Positions 41,943 to 49,604 of a DNA stretch of 49,604 nt are shown here, in pieces. Positions within the stretch are counted from its first letter, which is position 1. The number at the start of each line of letters is the position of its first letter. The notes below the pieces were generated by a model. That model saw nothing but the letters and a program-made list of their open reading frames with translations, had not been told where the DNA came from and ran no database searches. The DNA is from Candidatus Trichofilum aggregatum. GTDB lineage: Bacteria; Chloroflexota; Anaerolineae; Promineifilales; Promineifilaceae. The translations under genes were made by a program, and so were the position numbers. The stretch lies in NCBI GenBank assembly GCA_016716885.1, contig JADJUV010000103.1, positions 1 through 49,604 of the forward strand. The letters are read 5' to 3'.

Positions 41943-42875
41943 CTAACTCAACCGTGCTGTCAAAAAATCACCGCGGCCGCGGACAAACTCCCTCGCTTCC
42001 ATCACTTTTTTACCCGCTAACTGGAGTTGGTCCAGGATGAGACCCCCGTCACCAGTCAGCACCATGACCCCATCAGGATGGGGCATAACCTGGCCCGGTT
42101 CACCAGTGGGGAGAGAGGGGTCGGTCTGCGGCCGCGCCCGCAAAATCTTCACCAGTTGCCCGTCCCAGAAGGTAAACGCCCCCGGCCACGGCGTCATCGC
42201 CCGGATGTGGCGATCAATCTCTACCGCCGTTTTGCCCCAGGTGATCTGCCCGGCCTCTTTGGCGATCATGGGCGCGTAGGTCATCAACGTGGCATCTTGC
42301 GGCCGCGGCTGTAACCACCCCGCCAAAATCTCAGCCAAAAACTCCCCCACCATGTCAGCGCCCAACAACGCCAACCGGTCATGAAGCGACGCCGCCGTTT
42401 CATCCGGGTGGATGGGAATGACCTGCTGCACATACATCGGTCCCGTGTCCAGCCCCGCATCCATCTGCATCAGGGTAATGCCTGTCTCGGTATCCCCGGC
42501 CAGGATGGCATGGTGGATGGGGGAAGCCCCACGCCAACGAGGGAGCAGGGACGCGTGGACATTGAGACAGCCGTGTGGGGGCAGATTGAGGAGATGCGGC
42601 CGCAAAATCTGCCCAAACGCCGCCACCACAATCACATCGGGGTTCCAGGCACGGATGGGTTCAGTGCTTTCTGGGGCCTTGAGCGATTTGGGTTGGTAGA
42701 GAGGGATGGCGTGGGACGCGGCCGCGGCTTTCACCGGTGATGGGCGTAACTCCTGCCCCCGCCCCGCCGGGCGATCCGGCTGGGTCACAACGCCCACCAC
42801 CTCTTGCGTCTCAATTAACTTCAGGAGCGACGGGACAGCAAACTCTGGCGTCCCCATAAAAACAATTCGGCTCAT
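41943..42875 (-). CDS. fmt: Methionyl-tRNA formyltransferase
   Basis: A 310-residue enzyme that formylates initiator Met-tRNA with 10-formyl-THF. Signatures: FMGTPEFAVPSL, VVTQPDRPAGRG, the catalytic N-H-D set in CLNVHASLLPRWRGASPI and TGITLMQMDAGLDTGPM, and the C-terminal OB-fold (IRAMTPWPGAFTFW). Length normal. A sigma70-like promoter lies so close that the message is nearly leaderless. The gene starts a two-gene unit with the PanE-like gene. Seven GCGGCCGC sites lie in this and the next gene together. Confidence 0.95.
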   Translation of the reverse strand: MSRIVFMGTPEFAVPSLLKLIETQEVVGVVTQPDRPAGRGQELRPSPVKAAAASHAIPLYQPKSLKAPESTEPIRAWNPDVIVVAAFGQILRPHLLNLPPHGCLNVHASLLPRWRGASPIHHAILAGDTETGITLMQMDAGLDTGPMYVQQVIPIHPDETAASLHDRLALLGADMVGEFLAEILAGWLQPRPQDATLMTYAPMIAKEAGQITWGKTAVEIDRHIRAMTPWPGAFTFWDGQLVKILRARPQTDPSLPTGEPGQVMPHPDGVMVLTGDGGLILDQLQLAGKKVMEAREFVRGRGDFLTARLS

Positions 42876-42913
42876 ATGGCGGGCATTCTAACAGCCCCCA
42901 TCTCCCCTGACAA
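42876..42913 (-). promoter_or_regulatory. Promoter of fmt, nearly leaderless
   Basis: Read leftwards: TTGTCA (42913-42908), 17-base spacer, TAGAAT (42890-42885), 9 bases, ATG at 42875. The predicted start of the RNA is 2-3 bases before the ATG and there is no ribosome site. Confidence 0.6.
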
Positions 42914-43035
42914 GTACCCCTCAAAATTGAGATGCACGCCACTTTGGTAGATGCAGGGTGGCACAGCCAGGTGATCGCCCATAGTCACCACCTGATCATC
43001 CACAGATTTGAAACACAGTCACAAATACCATGATA

Positions 43036-43072
43036 TTGACAATACTGTATATCATACAGTATAATGCCGCGT
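43036..43072 (+). promoter_or_regulatory. Promoter and PadR-type operator, leaderless start
   Basis: Consensus TTGACA (43036-43041), 18-base spacer and TATAAT (43060-43065). The spacer and the front of the -10 form the inverted repeat ATACTGTAT-ATC-ATACAGTAT (43042-43062), the right shape for a PadR dimer, suggesting autorepression. The ATG at 43073 is 7 bases after the -10. Confidence 0.8.
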
Positions 43073-43438
43073 ATGGTAACGAAAAACGAAAAAGAAGCAC
43101 TGTATGAAAAACTCCTTTTGGAGCTACGTCGTGGTGTATTGATGCTGGCGGTGATGAGCCAACTAAGAGATGAGCAGTATGGCTATTGGCTCAAGCAATC
43201 GCTGGAGGAACAGGGGATGGAGATTAACGAAGGCACCCTGTATCCCTTACTCCGCCGCCTGGAAGATCAGGGGTTGTTGCAAAGCGTTTGGCAGGTGGTG
43301 GATGATGCCCGCCCGCGCCGTTACTACAAAATGAGCCAGGAAGGAGAAACTATTTTTGCTAATCTGACCCAGGAGTGGCGGGCCATGGTGTTAATGATGG
43401 ACCGTCTGCTAGGTTTGGCCAATGGAGGTAAACAGTGA
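43073..43438 (+). CDS. PadR-family transcriptional regulator
   Basis: A 121-residue winged helix-turn-helix: LRRGVLMLAVMSQLRDEQYG, then GMEINEGTLYPLLRRLEDQG, the hallmark of PadR, and a short C-terminal dimerisation helix (QEWRAMVLMMDRLLGL). It likely represses itself and the next gene through the operator that overlaps its own promoter. An ATG at 43064 lies inside the -10 box and would not be transcribed, so the start at 43073 is chosen. The stop overlaps the GTG of the next gene. No GCGGCCGC site here or for the next 2.6 kb. Confidence 0.93.
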   Translation: MVTKNEKEALYEKLLLELRRGVLMLAVMSQLRDEQYGYWLKQSLEEQGMEINEGTLYPLLRRLEDQGLLQSVWQVVDDARPRRYYKMSQEGETIFANLTQEWRAMVLMMDRLLGLANGGKQ

Positions 43439-44412
43439 ATGAAACTGAGATGATTGATCGCTATGTGAATGAAGTAGGCGAACATCTACCCCGCAAAACG
43501 CGGGCTGATATTAAGTTGGAGTTGCGTTCGTTATTGCTAGATGCCCTGGAAGAACGGAGTGAAGGGGCACCATCGCCTAAAATTGCCGCCGAGGTGTTGC
43601 GTGAATTTGGTCATCCAGAAGAAATTGCGGCCAAATACCAACCGGAAGAAGTTCTGATCGGGGCTAAACTTTTCCCAACCTACCGCCTGGTGATCACAAT
43701 TACACTGAGCATTATAGGTGGACTACATTTGCTGGGTTTGGGGTTTGCCCTATGGCAAAATAATGGGACTGATTTTGGGGATATAGTTCTCAGCACCATA
43801 TTTTCTTTTGGCCGTTCGGCCATTCTCAATGCCGGTACTGTGACACTGATTTTTGCTGTCATTGAACGGGCGGTGGGCGACACCCTGGAACTGTCCCCAA
43901 AGCAAACAAAATCGTGGGATCCGTATCAACTACCCCCTCTCAAAGACCGAGATCGCGTCAACAAGGCAGAACTTTTGGTGGGAGTTTTGTTTAGCCTCAT
44001 TTTTATTGCTTGGCTGAACTTTTTCCCGAACTGGTTTGGTGGGGCTGAGATTACCGGAGATGGTTCAGGAATTCTTGTTCTTATGACGACGGAATTCATA
44101 CAGCAAATCCCGTGGTTGACGGCTTCGTGGTTACTGGATGTGGTGTTGAAAACGGTCGTTCTCCTGCAAGGTCGCTGGAACCGAGGCACACGCTGGCTGG
44201 AGCTGGGTGTTGAAGGGTTTGGACTGTATGTGGTTTACCGGATTTTCAGCCTTGAGGCTATCTCGACGGTGCCGTTCTTTACCACAATAACAAGATGGAT
44301 TTTGATCCTGGTGATATTGATTGTGGCAGTGGACTGGGTGTTTAAATTATTCAGGTTACTGTCTGGACGGCCGTTTGCCCCCAATACTCTCATCAAATCC
44401 AAAATAGCGTGA
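43435..44412 (+). CDS. HAAS-domain membrane protein paired with PadR
   Basis: A 325-residue protein. Residues 1-70 are a HAAS-type helical domain (MIDRYVNEVGEHLPRKTRAD, LRSLLLDALEERSE, VLREFGHPEEIAAKYQPEEV). At least six membrane segments follow (LVITITLSIIGGLHLLGLGF, SAILNAGTVTLIFAVIE, LLVGVLFSLIFIAWL, WILILVILIVAVDWVFKLF). Pairs of PadR regulator and HAAS-domain membrane protein are a known signalling arrangement, often controlling transport or stress responses; what this one senses is unknown. GGAGG lies 7 bases before the GTG, which overlaps the padR stop. Confidence 0.82.
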   Translation: MNETEMIDRYVNEVGEHLPRKTRADIKLELRSLLLDALEERSEGAPSPKIAAEVLREFGHPEEIAAKYQPEEVLIGAKLFPTYRLVITITLSIIGGLHLLGLGFALWQNNGTDFGDIVLSTIFSFGRSAILNAGTVTLIFAVIERAVGDTLELSPKQTKSWDPYQLPPLKDRDRVNKAELLVGVLFSLIFIAWLNFFPNWFGGAEITGDGSGILVLMTTEFIQQIPWLTASWLLDVVLKTVVLLQGRWNRGTRWLELGVEGFGLYVVYRIFSLEAISTVPFFTTITRWILILVILIVAVDWVFKLFRLLSGRPFAPNTLIKSKIA

Positions 44413-44521
44413 TATTGGATTGCTGATCATTGCCCCGTTCGGTGTTCCAGCAAGCGGTACCAGCAAACTTGTACAGATCTCTGCCTGTGTTCACCCTATC
44501 CATGTTACAAAGGAATTTCTC

Positions 44522-46269
44522 ATGCACAACACCCAATTCGTCCCCCAGTGGGCCAAAGGCATCGTCTGGTATCAAATTTTCCCGGAGCGGTTCCGCAACG
44601 GCGATCCGCACAACGACCCTACCCTCGACAGCATCGCCGGTTCCTGGCCCCACAACCAGACACCTCCCTGGCAGGTTCACCCCTGGACCGCCGACTGGTA
44701 CAAACGCCAGCCCTACGAGCAAGCCACCGGCCTCAACCTCTGGCACAACCTCCAGCGGCGGCGTTATGGCGGCGACATCCAGGGCATTCTCGACTCCCTC
44801 GATTACCTGCAAGAGTTGGGTGTCGAAGCGCTCTACCTCAACCCCGTCTTCATGGCCCCCTCCGCCCACAAATACGATGGGGCTACCTACCACCACATTG
44901 ACCCCTATTTTGGCCCCGACCCGGCAGGCGACCTGGCCCTCATGGCCCAGGAAAACCCGGCCGACCCATCCACCTGGCTCTGGACAGCCGCCGATAAATT
45001 GATGCTGAAACTGATTAACGAGGTGCATCGGCGCGGCTTGCGGATCATTTTCGATGGCGTGTTTAACCACATGGGGATCAACAGTTGGGCCTTCCGCGAC
45101 GTGGTAGCGCAAGGGTTGGCCTCACCTTACGCCGATTGGTTTAAGGTGCAGAGTTGGGAGCCGTTCACCTATGAAGGCTGGTTTGGTGTGCCCGATTTGC
45201 CGGAAATACGCCAGGATGAAAATGGTACGGTGGCTGGCCCGCGTGACTATATCTTTGCCGCCACCCGCCGCTGGCTTGACCCTGACGGCGATGGCGATCC
45301 GCGTGATGGGATTGATGGCTGGCGGCTCGATGTGGCCTTCTGTGTGCGCCATCCCTTCTGGAAAGCGTGGCGGCAATTCGTCCGCAGTATCAACCCCGAA
45401 GCGTATCTGGTGGCCGAGGTGATTGGCACGTTGGACGAGGAGAAGGCGTATCTGCAAGGGGATGAGTTCGACGCTATCATGCATTACGACTTTGCCTATG
45501 CCTGCGCCGATTTTTTCATCAACCAGCAACGGCGCATCACTGCCAGCCAGTTTGAGGCCCAATTGCGCGACCTGCGGGATGCTTATCCGCCAGAAGTGGC
45601 GTATGTCCTGCAAAACCTGTTTGGCAGTCACGACACGCACCGGCTGGCTTCTCACACCGTCAACCGGAACCTACCTTATCGTCACTGGAGCGATGATTGC
45701 CACTGGCACAAGGTGGAGAACAATGCGGCCTATGACACGAGCAAACCGTCCGCGGCCGCGCGCCAGATGCAAAAACTCGTCGTCCTCATGCAAATGACCT
45801 ACCCGGGTGCGCCCATGATTTATTATGGTGACGAGGCTGGCATGTGGGGAGCCAATGATCCTTGTTGCCGCAAGCCGATGGTCTGGCGCGACCTGGCCTA
45901 CGAGCCGGAAACCACCCTGCCCGATGGCTCACCTCGCCCCACGCCGGATGAAGTCACCTTCGATGAAGCGCTGTTTGCCAGTTACCAGCAACTCATCCGC
46001 CTGCGCCGCCAATCGCCCGCCCTGCGCCTGGGGATTATCAGACCCTCCTGACGGACGATGCGCGTTGCCTCTTTGCTTTTGCCCGGCGCTATGAAGGGGA
46101 AGAGGTGCTGGTTGTTTTGAATGCGGATGAGAGGGCGCATACCGTAGAATTACCGGCTGGTGGGGAAAGTTGGGTGGAACTGCTGAGTGGGGACGGGTAC
46201 GAAGTGGCAGAGGGTAAGGTGAAGGTGACGGTGGGAGAAAAGTGGGGGGTGGTGTTGCGGCCGCGCTAA
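44522..46269 (+). pseudogene. GH13 alpha-amylase-type glycosidase, one frameshift near the end
   Basis: A glycoside hydrolase 13 with maltogenic-amylase/neopullulanase outline: GIVWYQIFPERFRNGDP, region I DGVFNHMG, nucleophile Asp in DGWRLDVAF, acid/base Glu in LVAEVIG and the third acid in GSHDTHR. It hydrolyses alpha-glucans or maltodextrins, probably in the cytoplasm since no signal peptide is seen. At about 46035 a G is missing from a G run: the frame printed ends in RLGIIRPS, while the next frame continues with DYQTLLTDDARCLFAFARR and the C-terminal beta domain to a stop at 46267-46269. Restored 583 residues. AAAGGAATTTCTC precedes the ATG. Confidence 0.9.
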
Positions 46270-46320
46270 TCCCCCGTAACATTCACAAATGAGGGCAAGA
46301 ACGGACTTACCCCTGAGATC

Positions 46321-46354
46321 AAAAAAGCCGCTTTGTATTACCCAAAGCGGCTTT
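46321..46354 (-). terminator. Intrinsic terminator of the sdh operon
   Basis: AAAGCCGCTTT and AAAGCGGCTTT around a 9-base loop; read leftwards it ends in six T (A run at 46321-46326). It is about 36 bases after the sdhB stop. Confidence 0.85.
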
Positions 46355-46389
46355 CCTCATAACCAATAGACGAATCTACCAATAACCCA

Positions 46390-47115
46390 CTACACCTCAC
46401 CCGTTGTCAGGGCCACCTTCACCTCAGCAATGGCCTTAGTCACTTCAATGTCACGGGGGCAGGCATTGGTGCAGTTAAAAATGGTTCGGCAACGCCATAC
46501 CCCAAACGTATCCCCTACCACTTGCAGCCGTTCTGAGGTCGCCTGATCGCGGCTATCAAAAATGAAGCGATGGGCCTGAACAATGGCCGCCGGGCCAACA
46601 TACTTATCATTGGCCCAGAAACTAGGGCAGGAAGAGGTGCAGGCAGCGCACAGAATACATTTGGTCGTATCATCAAACCGCGCCCGGTCTTCGGGTGATT
46701 GTAGCCGCTCCCGTCCGTTGGCTGGGACAGGGTCATTGTTGACCATAAACGGCAACACGGAGCGATAATGCTCGAAAAACGGCTCCATGTTGACGATTAA
46801 ATCTTTCTGCACAGCCAGGCCCAGGAGTGGTTCCACCTGAATTTGCACATTTGGCTCGCCCGCGGCCGCGAGCCGGGAAACCAACGTTTTGCAGGCCAGC
46901 GCATTCGCGCCATTGATGCGCATGGCATCAGAGCCGCATACCCCATGCCCACAAGAACGACGCAAAGCCAGCGTACCATCAATTTCCCACTTCACCCGAT
47001 GGAGCAGGTCAAGTACGGTGTCCGTGCGATTGACATTTTGTAACGTATATTCGCCCCACCAGGGTTTACTCTGTTTTTCTGGGTTATAGCGGCGAACGCG
47101 CAGTTGTACTTGCAT
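46390..47115 (-). CDS. sdhB: Succinate dehydrogenase/fumarate reductase iron-sulfur subunit
   Basis: A 241-residue protein carrying all three clusters: [2Fe-2S] in SCGHGVCGSDAM plus ACKT, [4Fe-4S] in CILCAACTSSCPS and [3Fe-4S] in CRTIFNCTNACPRDI. It passes electrons from the flavoprotein SdhA to the quinone at the membrane anchor. AAGGAG lies upstream of the ATG. The sdhA gene precedes it, separated by a word-repeat tract, and a terminator follows. Length normal; the frame is intact, in contrast to the two genes upstream. Confidence 0.95.
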   Translation of the reverse strand: MQVQLRVRRYNPEKQSKPWWGEYTLQNVNRTDTVLDLLHRVKWEIDGTLALRRSCGHGVCGSDAMRINGANALACKTLVSRLAAAGEPNVQIQVEPLLGLAVQKDLIVNMEPFFEHYRSVLPFMVNNDPVPANGRERLQSPEDRARFDDTTKCILCAACTSSCPSFWANDKYVGPAAIVQAHRFIFDSRDQATSERLQVVGDTFGVWRCRTIFNCTNACPRDIEVTKAIAEVKVALTTGEV

Positions 47116-47133
47116 AACATTCTCCTTGAAGAA

Positions 47134-47204
47134 GGAGACTAAGAGATTGAGAGACTGAGAGATTATATCGTTGGTCTCTTAGTCTCTTGGTCTCTTAGTC
47201 TCTT
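47134..47204. repeat. Inverted word repeat between sdhA and sdhB
   Basis: GAGACTGAGAGATT-type words (47134-47165) and GTCTCTTA-type words (47174-47205) pair with each other. The same words appear at 14550-14590. It lies inside an operon, so it is unlikely to be a simple terminator. Confidence 0.75.
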
Positions 47205-48976
47205 AATAGACGCGCTCCTTCGGCTGATAGCGCAGAATCGTGACAGGTTTGTAATCCAGATGGAAACGGTCCCTTCTTTGCGGCAGAAGGTGTGTTTGAG
47301 CCAATTCTGATCATCCCGGTTGGGATAATCTTCACGGGCATGACCGCCCCGGCTTTCGGTGCGGTTTTGGGCCGAGAAGGCGGTTACCTCAGCCAGCTCC
47401 AACAAACAACCCAACTCCCAGGCTTCGAGCAGGTCTGTATTGAATTTACTGCCCTTGTCATCAATGGCAATGTTGGTCATATATTCTTGACGCAGTTGTT
47501 TTAGCTCTTCTTGCGCCATCACCATGCTTTCGGCGGTACGGAAAACACCGACGTTGTCGGTCATGGTCTTTTGCATCCGGTTACGGGTTCACTTAGGGTT
47601 TGGCCTGGCTCTTATTGGTGCGGATGCGTTCAAATTCGGCGATAACCGGCGCGGCCGCGTCCTTGGGCAACGCTGGCAACGTCATATTGGCGACATTGGC
47701 GGCAATATGCATCCCCGCCCGCCGACCAAACACCACCAGGTCCACCAGCGAGTTCGTGCCCAACCGGTTGGCCCCATGCACAGACACACAGGCCACTTCC
47801 CCCGCCGCATACAACCCGGTGATCACGTTCCCCTTCGCATCCGCCAAAACCTGCGCATCCACATTGGTAGGGGATACCGCCCATAGCATAATGGGCCGTC
47901 GGCTGGATGGGCATCGGCTCTTCCTGGATCAACCCCAGGTATGTGCGCGTAAAGTCAGCAATATCGGGCAACTTCTGCTCAATATCCTCCCGAGTGATGC
48001 GGCGCGTCTCCCCAGCCAGCTCAAAATATTTATTGACTGTAGCCGGTGTCACATCCAAATGAACATAATTTTGTCCGTTCACCCCATTGCCATCACGCAA
48101 TTCCAGGAAAATAGCCCGGCTGACCACATCTCGGCTCGCCAAATCTTTAATAGTCGGGGCGTACTTTTCCATGAAACGCTCACCCTTTCCATTCAGCAGA
48201 ATACCACCCTCGCCGCGCACCCCTTCCGTAATCAGGATGCCCAGCTTGTAAATACCGGTGGGGTGAAATTGGAAAAACTCCATGTCTTCCATCGGTATAC
48301 CCCGGCGAAAACAGATAGCCGCGCCATCGCCGGTAAGCGAATGGGCGTTCGAGGTGACTTCCCAGCAACGACCCCAACCACCGGTGGCAAACATCACCGC
48401 CTTACCGTGGAAAATATGGAAATCGCCCGTGGCAATTTCCAGGGCAACCACCCCCGCCACCGCATCACCCACGCGGATTAAGTCAACCACATGAAACTCG
48501 TCAAAAAGTTGACTTTGTTCTTGATGCACTGCTGATAAAGGGTCTGCAAAATCATGTGTCCGGTACGGTCAGCGGCGTAGCAGGCCCGTTGCACCGGCTT
48601 TTGGTTTCATTATTGGTGTGCCCACCAAAGCGGCGTTGCGAGATTTTGCCGTTGGGGAAGCGGTCAAAGGGCAGACCCATGTGTTCCAGTTCACCAGCCG
48701 CGTCAATGGCTCTTTACAAAGCATCAACCGCATCCTGATCGGCAGGTAGTCAGAACCCTGACGGTATCAAAGGCGTGCCACTCCCAGCGGTCTTCTCCAC
48801 ATTACCCAGGGCAGCACTAATTCCGCCCTGAGCCGCGCCGGTGTGAGCGGGTAGGATACAGTTTGGACACAACAGCGACGTTGGCGTTCTTGCTGGCATA
48901 AAGAGCAGCCATCAGCCCAGCGCCGCCAGCGCCGACAATAGTCGGCATCATGTTGATGGATGTGTACTTGGGGCAC
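47203..48976 (-). pseudogene. sdhA: Succinate dehydrogenase flavoprotein subunit, many frameshifts
   Basis: All expected blocks are present but spread over three frames: the FAD loop IVGAGGAGLMAALYASKNA with KLYPTRSH, GGHTNNETK, the FFDEF region (one T missing from its T run near 48508), TGGWGR, DMEFFQFHPTG, LITEGVRGEGG, HYAMGGI and NVDAQVLADAKGN around 47870, LYAAGEVACVSVHGANRLG, then NWLKHTFC and the closing HLDYKPVTILRYQPKE (to the stop at 47203-47205). At least six single-base breaks are seen. Restored length about 590 residues, normal. The density of errors, several in homopolymers, points to poor sequence quality at this end. It starts with GTG at 48976, about 75 bases after the anchor gene. 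Confidence 0.88.
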
Positions 48977-49051
48977 AGGAATTCTCGTGGTGCGTATGGC
49001 GTAAGCGAAATACCCAGACGAAATAGGGAAATTATTGACCGAGTGATTGGT

Positions 49052-49474
49052 TTAAGGCATCTTGGGCCGCACGAGCCGCTCGGAGTCAAACGAGGCAATG
49101 CCGATGCCCGCCCAAATAATGGTAATGATGCAAAACACGACCAGAAAACGGGTAATCCAGCGAGTTGTGGTGGGGTTGTGGATGAAATCTTCCAGGACAT
49201 TACGCAAGCCATTGAGACCATGAACAACGGCAAAGATTAATAAAGCATGTCGCAGGCTTTCCAACCCCAGGAATTCCATTGTTCGGCGACAAATAGAGTT
49301 AGATTGCCGCTACTATTCAGAACGTGTTGGATAAGCATGTGGCCGACGGCCAGGACGAGCAAGGCCACGCCGGACATACGCATGAAGAGGTAGGCATAAC
49401 GTTCCATGTTGGCCTCGACGCGTACCTGGCGAATGGTTATTTTGTGTTTGGCGGTTCCTCACGACAGTGGTCAT
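49052..49474 (-). pseudogene. sdhD: Succinate dehydrogenase membrane anchor, two frameshifts
   Basis: Read leftwards in pieces: ATG at 49474, then ITIRQVRVEANMERYAYLFM followed by a SGVALLVLAVGHMLIQHVL helix, a W-rich loop, then LLIFAVVHGLNGLRNVLED and a third helix FLVVFCIITIIWAGIGI. Three membrane segments with conserved histidines (GHMLIQH and VVHG) fit an SdhC/SdhD-type heme b/quinone anchor. One base is missing near 49245 in a T run and one near 49455. About 140 residues when restored. It heads the visible operon (anchor, sdhA, sdhB). Another anchor gene may lie outside the window. Confidence 0.75.
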
Positions 49475-49604
49475 AACATTCTCTCGTGTTACGTGTTGCG
49501 TGTTGCGTCAAAACAATCCTGTAAATGACACCCTACGAACGACGCATCCATAAATTAACGCAAATAAGAGGCGAGTGACGGAATTGTCCAACAAGTTGCC
49601 CCTT
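49475..49604. other. Upstream region of the sdh operon
   Basis: It holds a short CGTGTTGCGTGTTGCGT word tract (49490-49508). No promoter or gene can be identified before the window ends. Confidence 0.4.

Noticed and set aside
44393..45655. Long minus-strand frames opposite the GH13 gene
   Set aside because: The plus strand has all catalytic motifs of GH13; the opposite frames are shadows without features.
47600..48481. A 293-residue plus-strand frame opposite sdhA
   Set aside because: The minus strand carries the SdhA motifs; the plus frame is a shadow that survives because the real frame is broken by indels.
1..49604. tRNA, rRNA, tmRNA, RNase P or SRP RNA genes
   Set aside because: I looked for T-loop (GGTTCGAAT-type) and other conserved cores on both strands and found none that I could support.

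Overview
The window looks like chromosome from a Chloroflexota bacterium, most likely an Anaerolineae-type lineage. The evidence is the mixture of families (DUF1385, PucR, PadR-HAAS, RskA, CcmA with a monoheme cytochrome), a GC content somewhat above 50 percent, and the style of the intergenic repeats. This placement is an inference, since there is no rRNA or tRNA to test it. The strongest signal is not a gene: the palindrome GCGGCCGC occurs about 87 times by hand count (roughly once per 570 bp), usually inside codons and often extended to CGCGGCCGCG. It behaves like a highly iterated palindrome of the cyanobacterial HIP1 kind, but with a different core.

Layout. 1-5090 (minus) is a tight gene string: degenerate M48-like membrane protein, HerA ATPase, 62-residue protein, nucleotidyltransferase, Dam-type methylase, PD-(D/E)XK nuclease, then the C-terminal stump of a second Dam methylase. 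5427-6570 is a frame-broken class V aminotransferase. 7489-8948 is an anti-sigma/ECF sigma pair. 9226-14558 holds a GT39-type membrane glycosyltransferase, UbiX, a PPOX-fold protein, an epimerase with an in-frame stop and a membrane-anchored methyltransferase. 14811-16472 is a PucR regulator. 17183-20027 carries CcmA, a cytochrome c and a small membrane protein. 20217-31670 is ordinary metabolism (enoyl-CoA hydratase, methyltransferases, endonuclease III, DUF1385, nitroreductase, thiolase, SCP2). 32031-40595 is an envelope and redox region: lipoprotein, SDR, two small Cys proteins, cytochrome c lipoprotein, a di-heme peroxidase fused to a beta-helix, and a VIT-VWA protein. 40890-46269 carries PanE-like, Fmt, PadR-HAAS and a GH13 glycosidase. 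46390-49474 is a succinate dehydrogenase operon (minus).

Expression signals. Four genes (9226, fmt, DUF1385, padR) have good -35/-10 pairs placed so that the transcript would begin at or within a few bases of the ATG, suggesting leaderless mRNAs; many others have strong AGGAG sites. Intergenic DNA is full of structure: a MITE-like element (five copies or remnants), hairpins built from tandem 7-16 bp words, and small palindromes.

Data quality. About eight genes carry single-base frame breaks, several in homopolymers, and they are densest in the last 2.5 kb (sdhA, sdhD). This looks like uncorrected long-read assembly error rather than wholesale gene decay, so broken genes are reported over their full inferred span.
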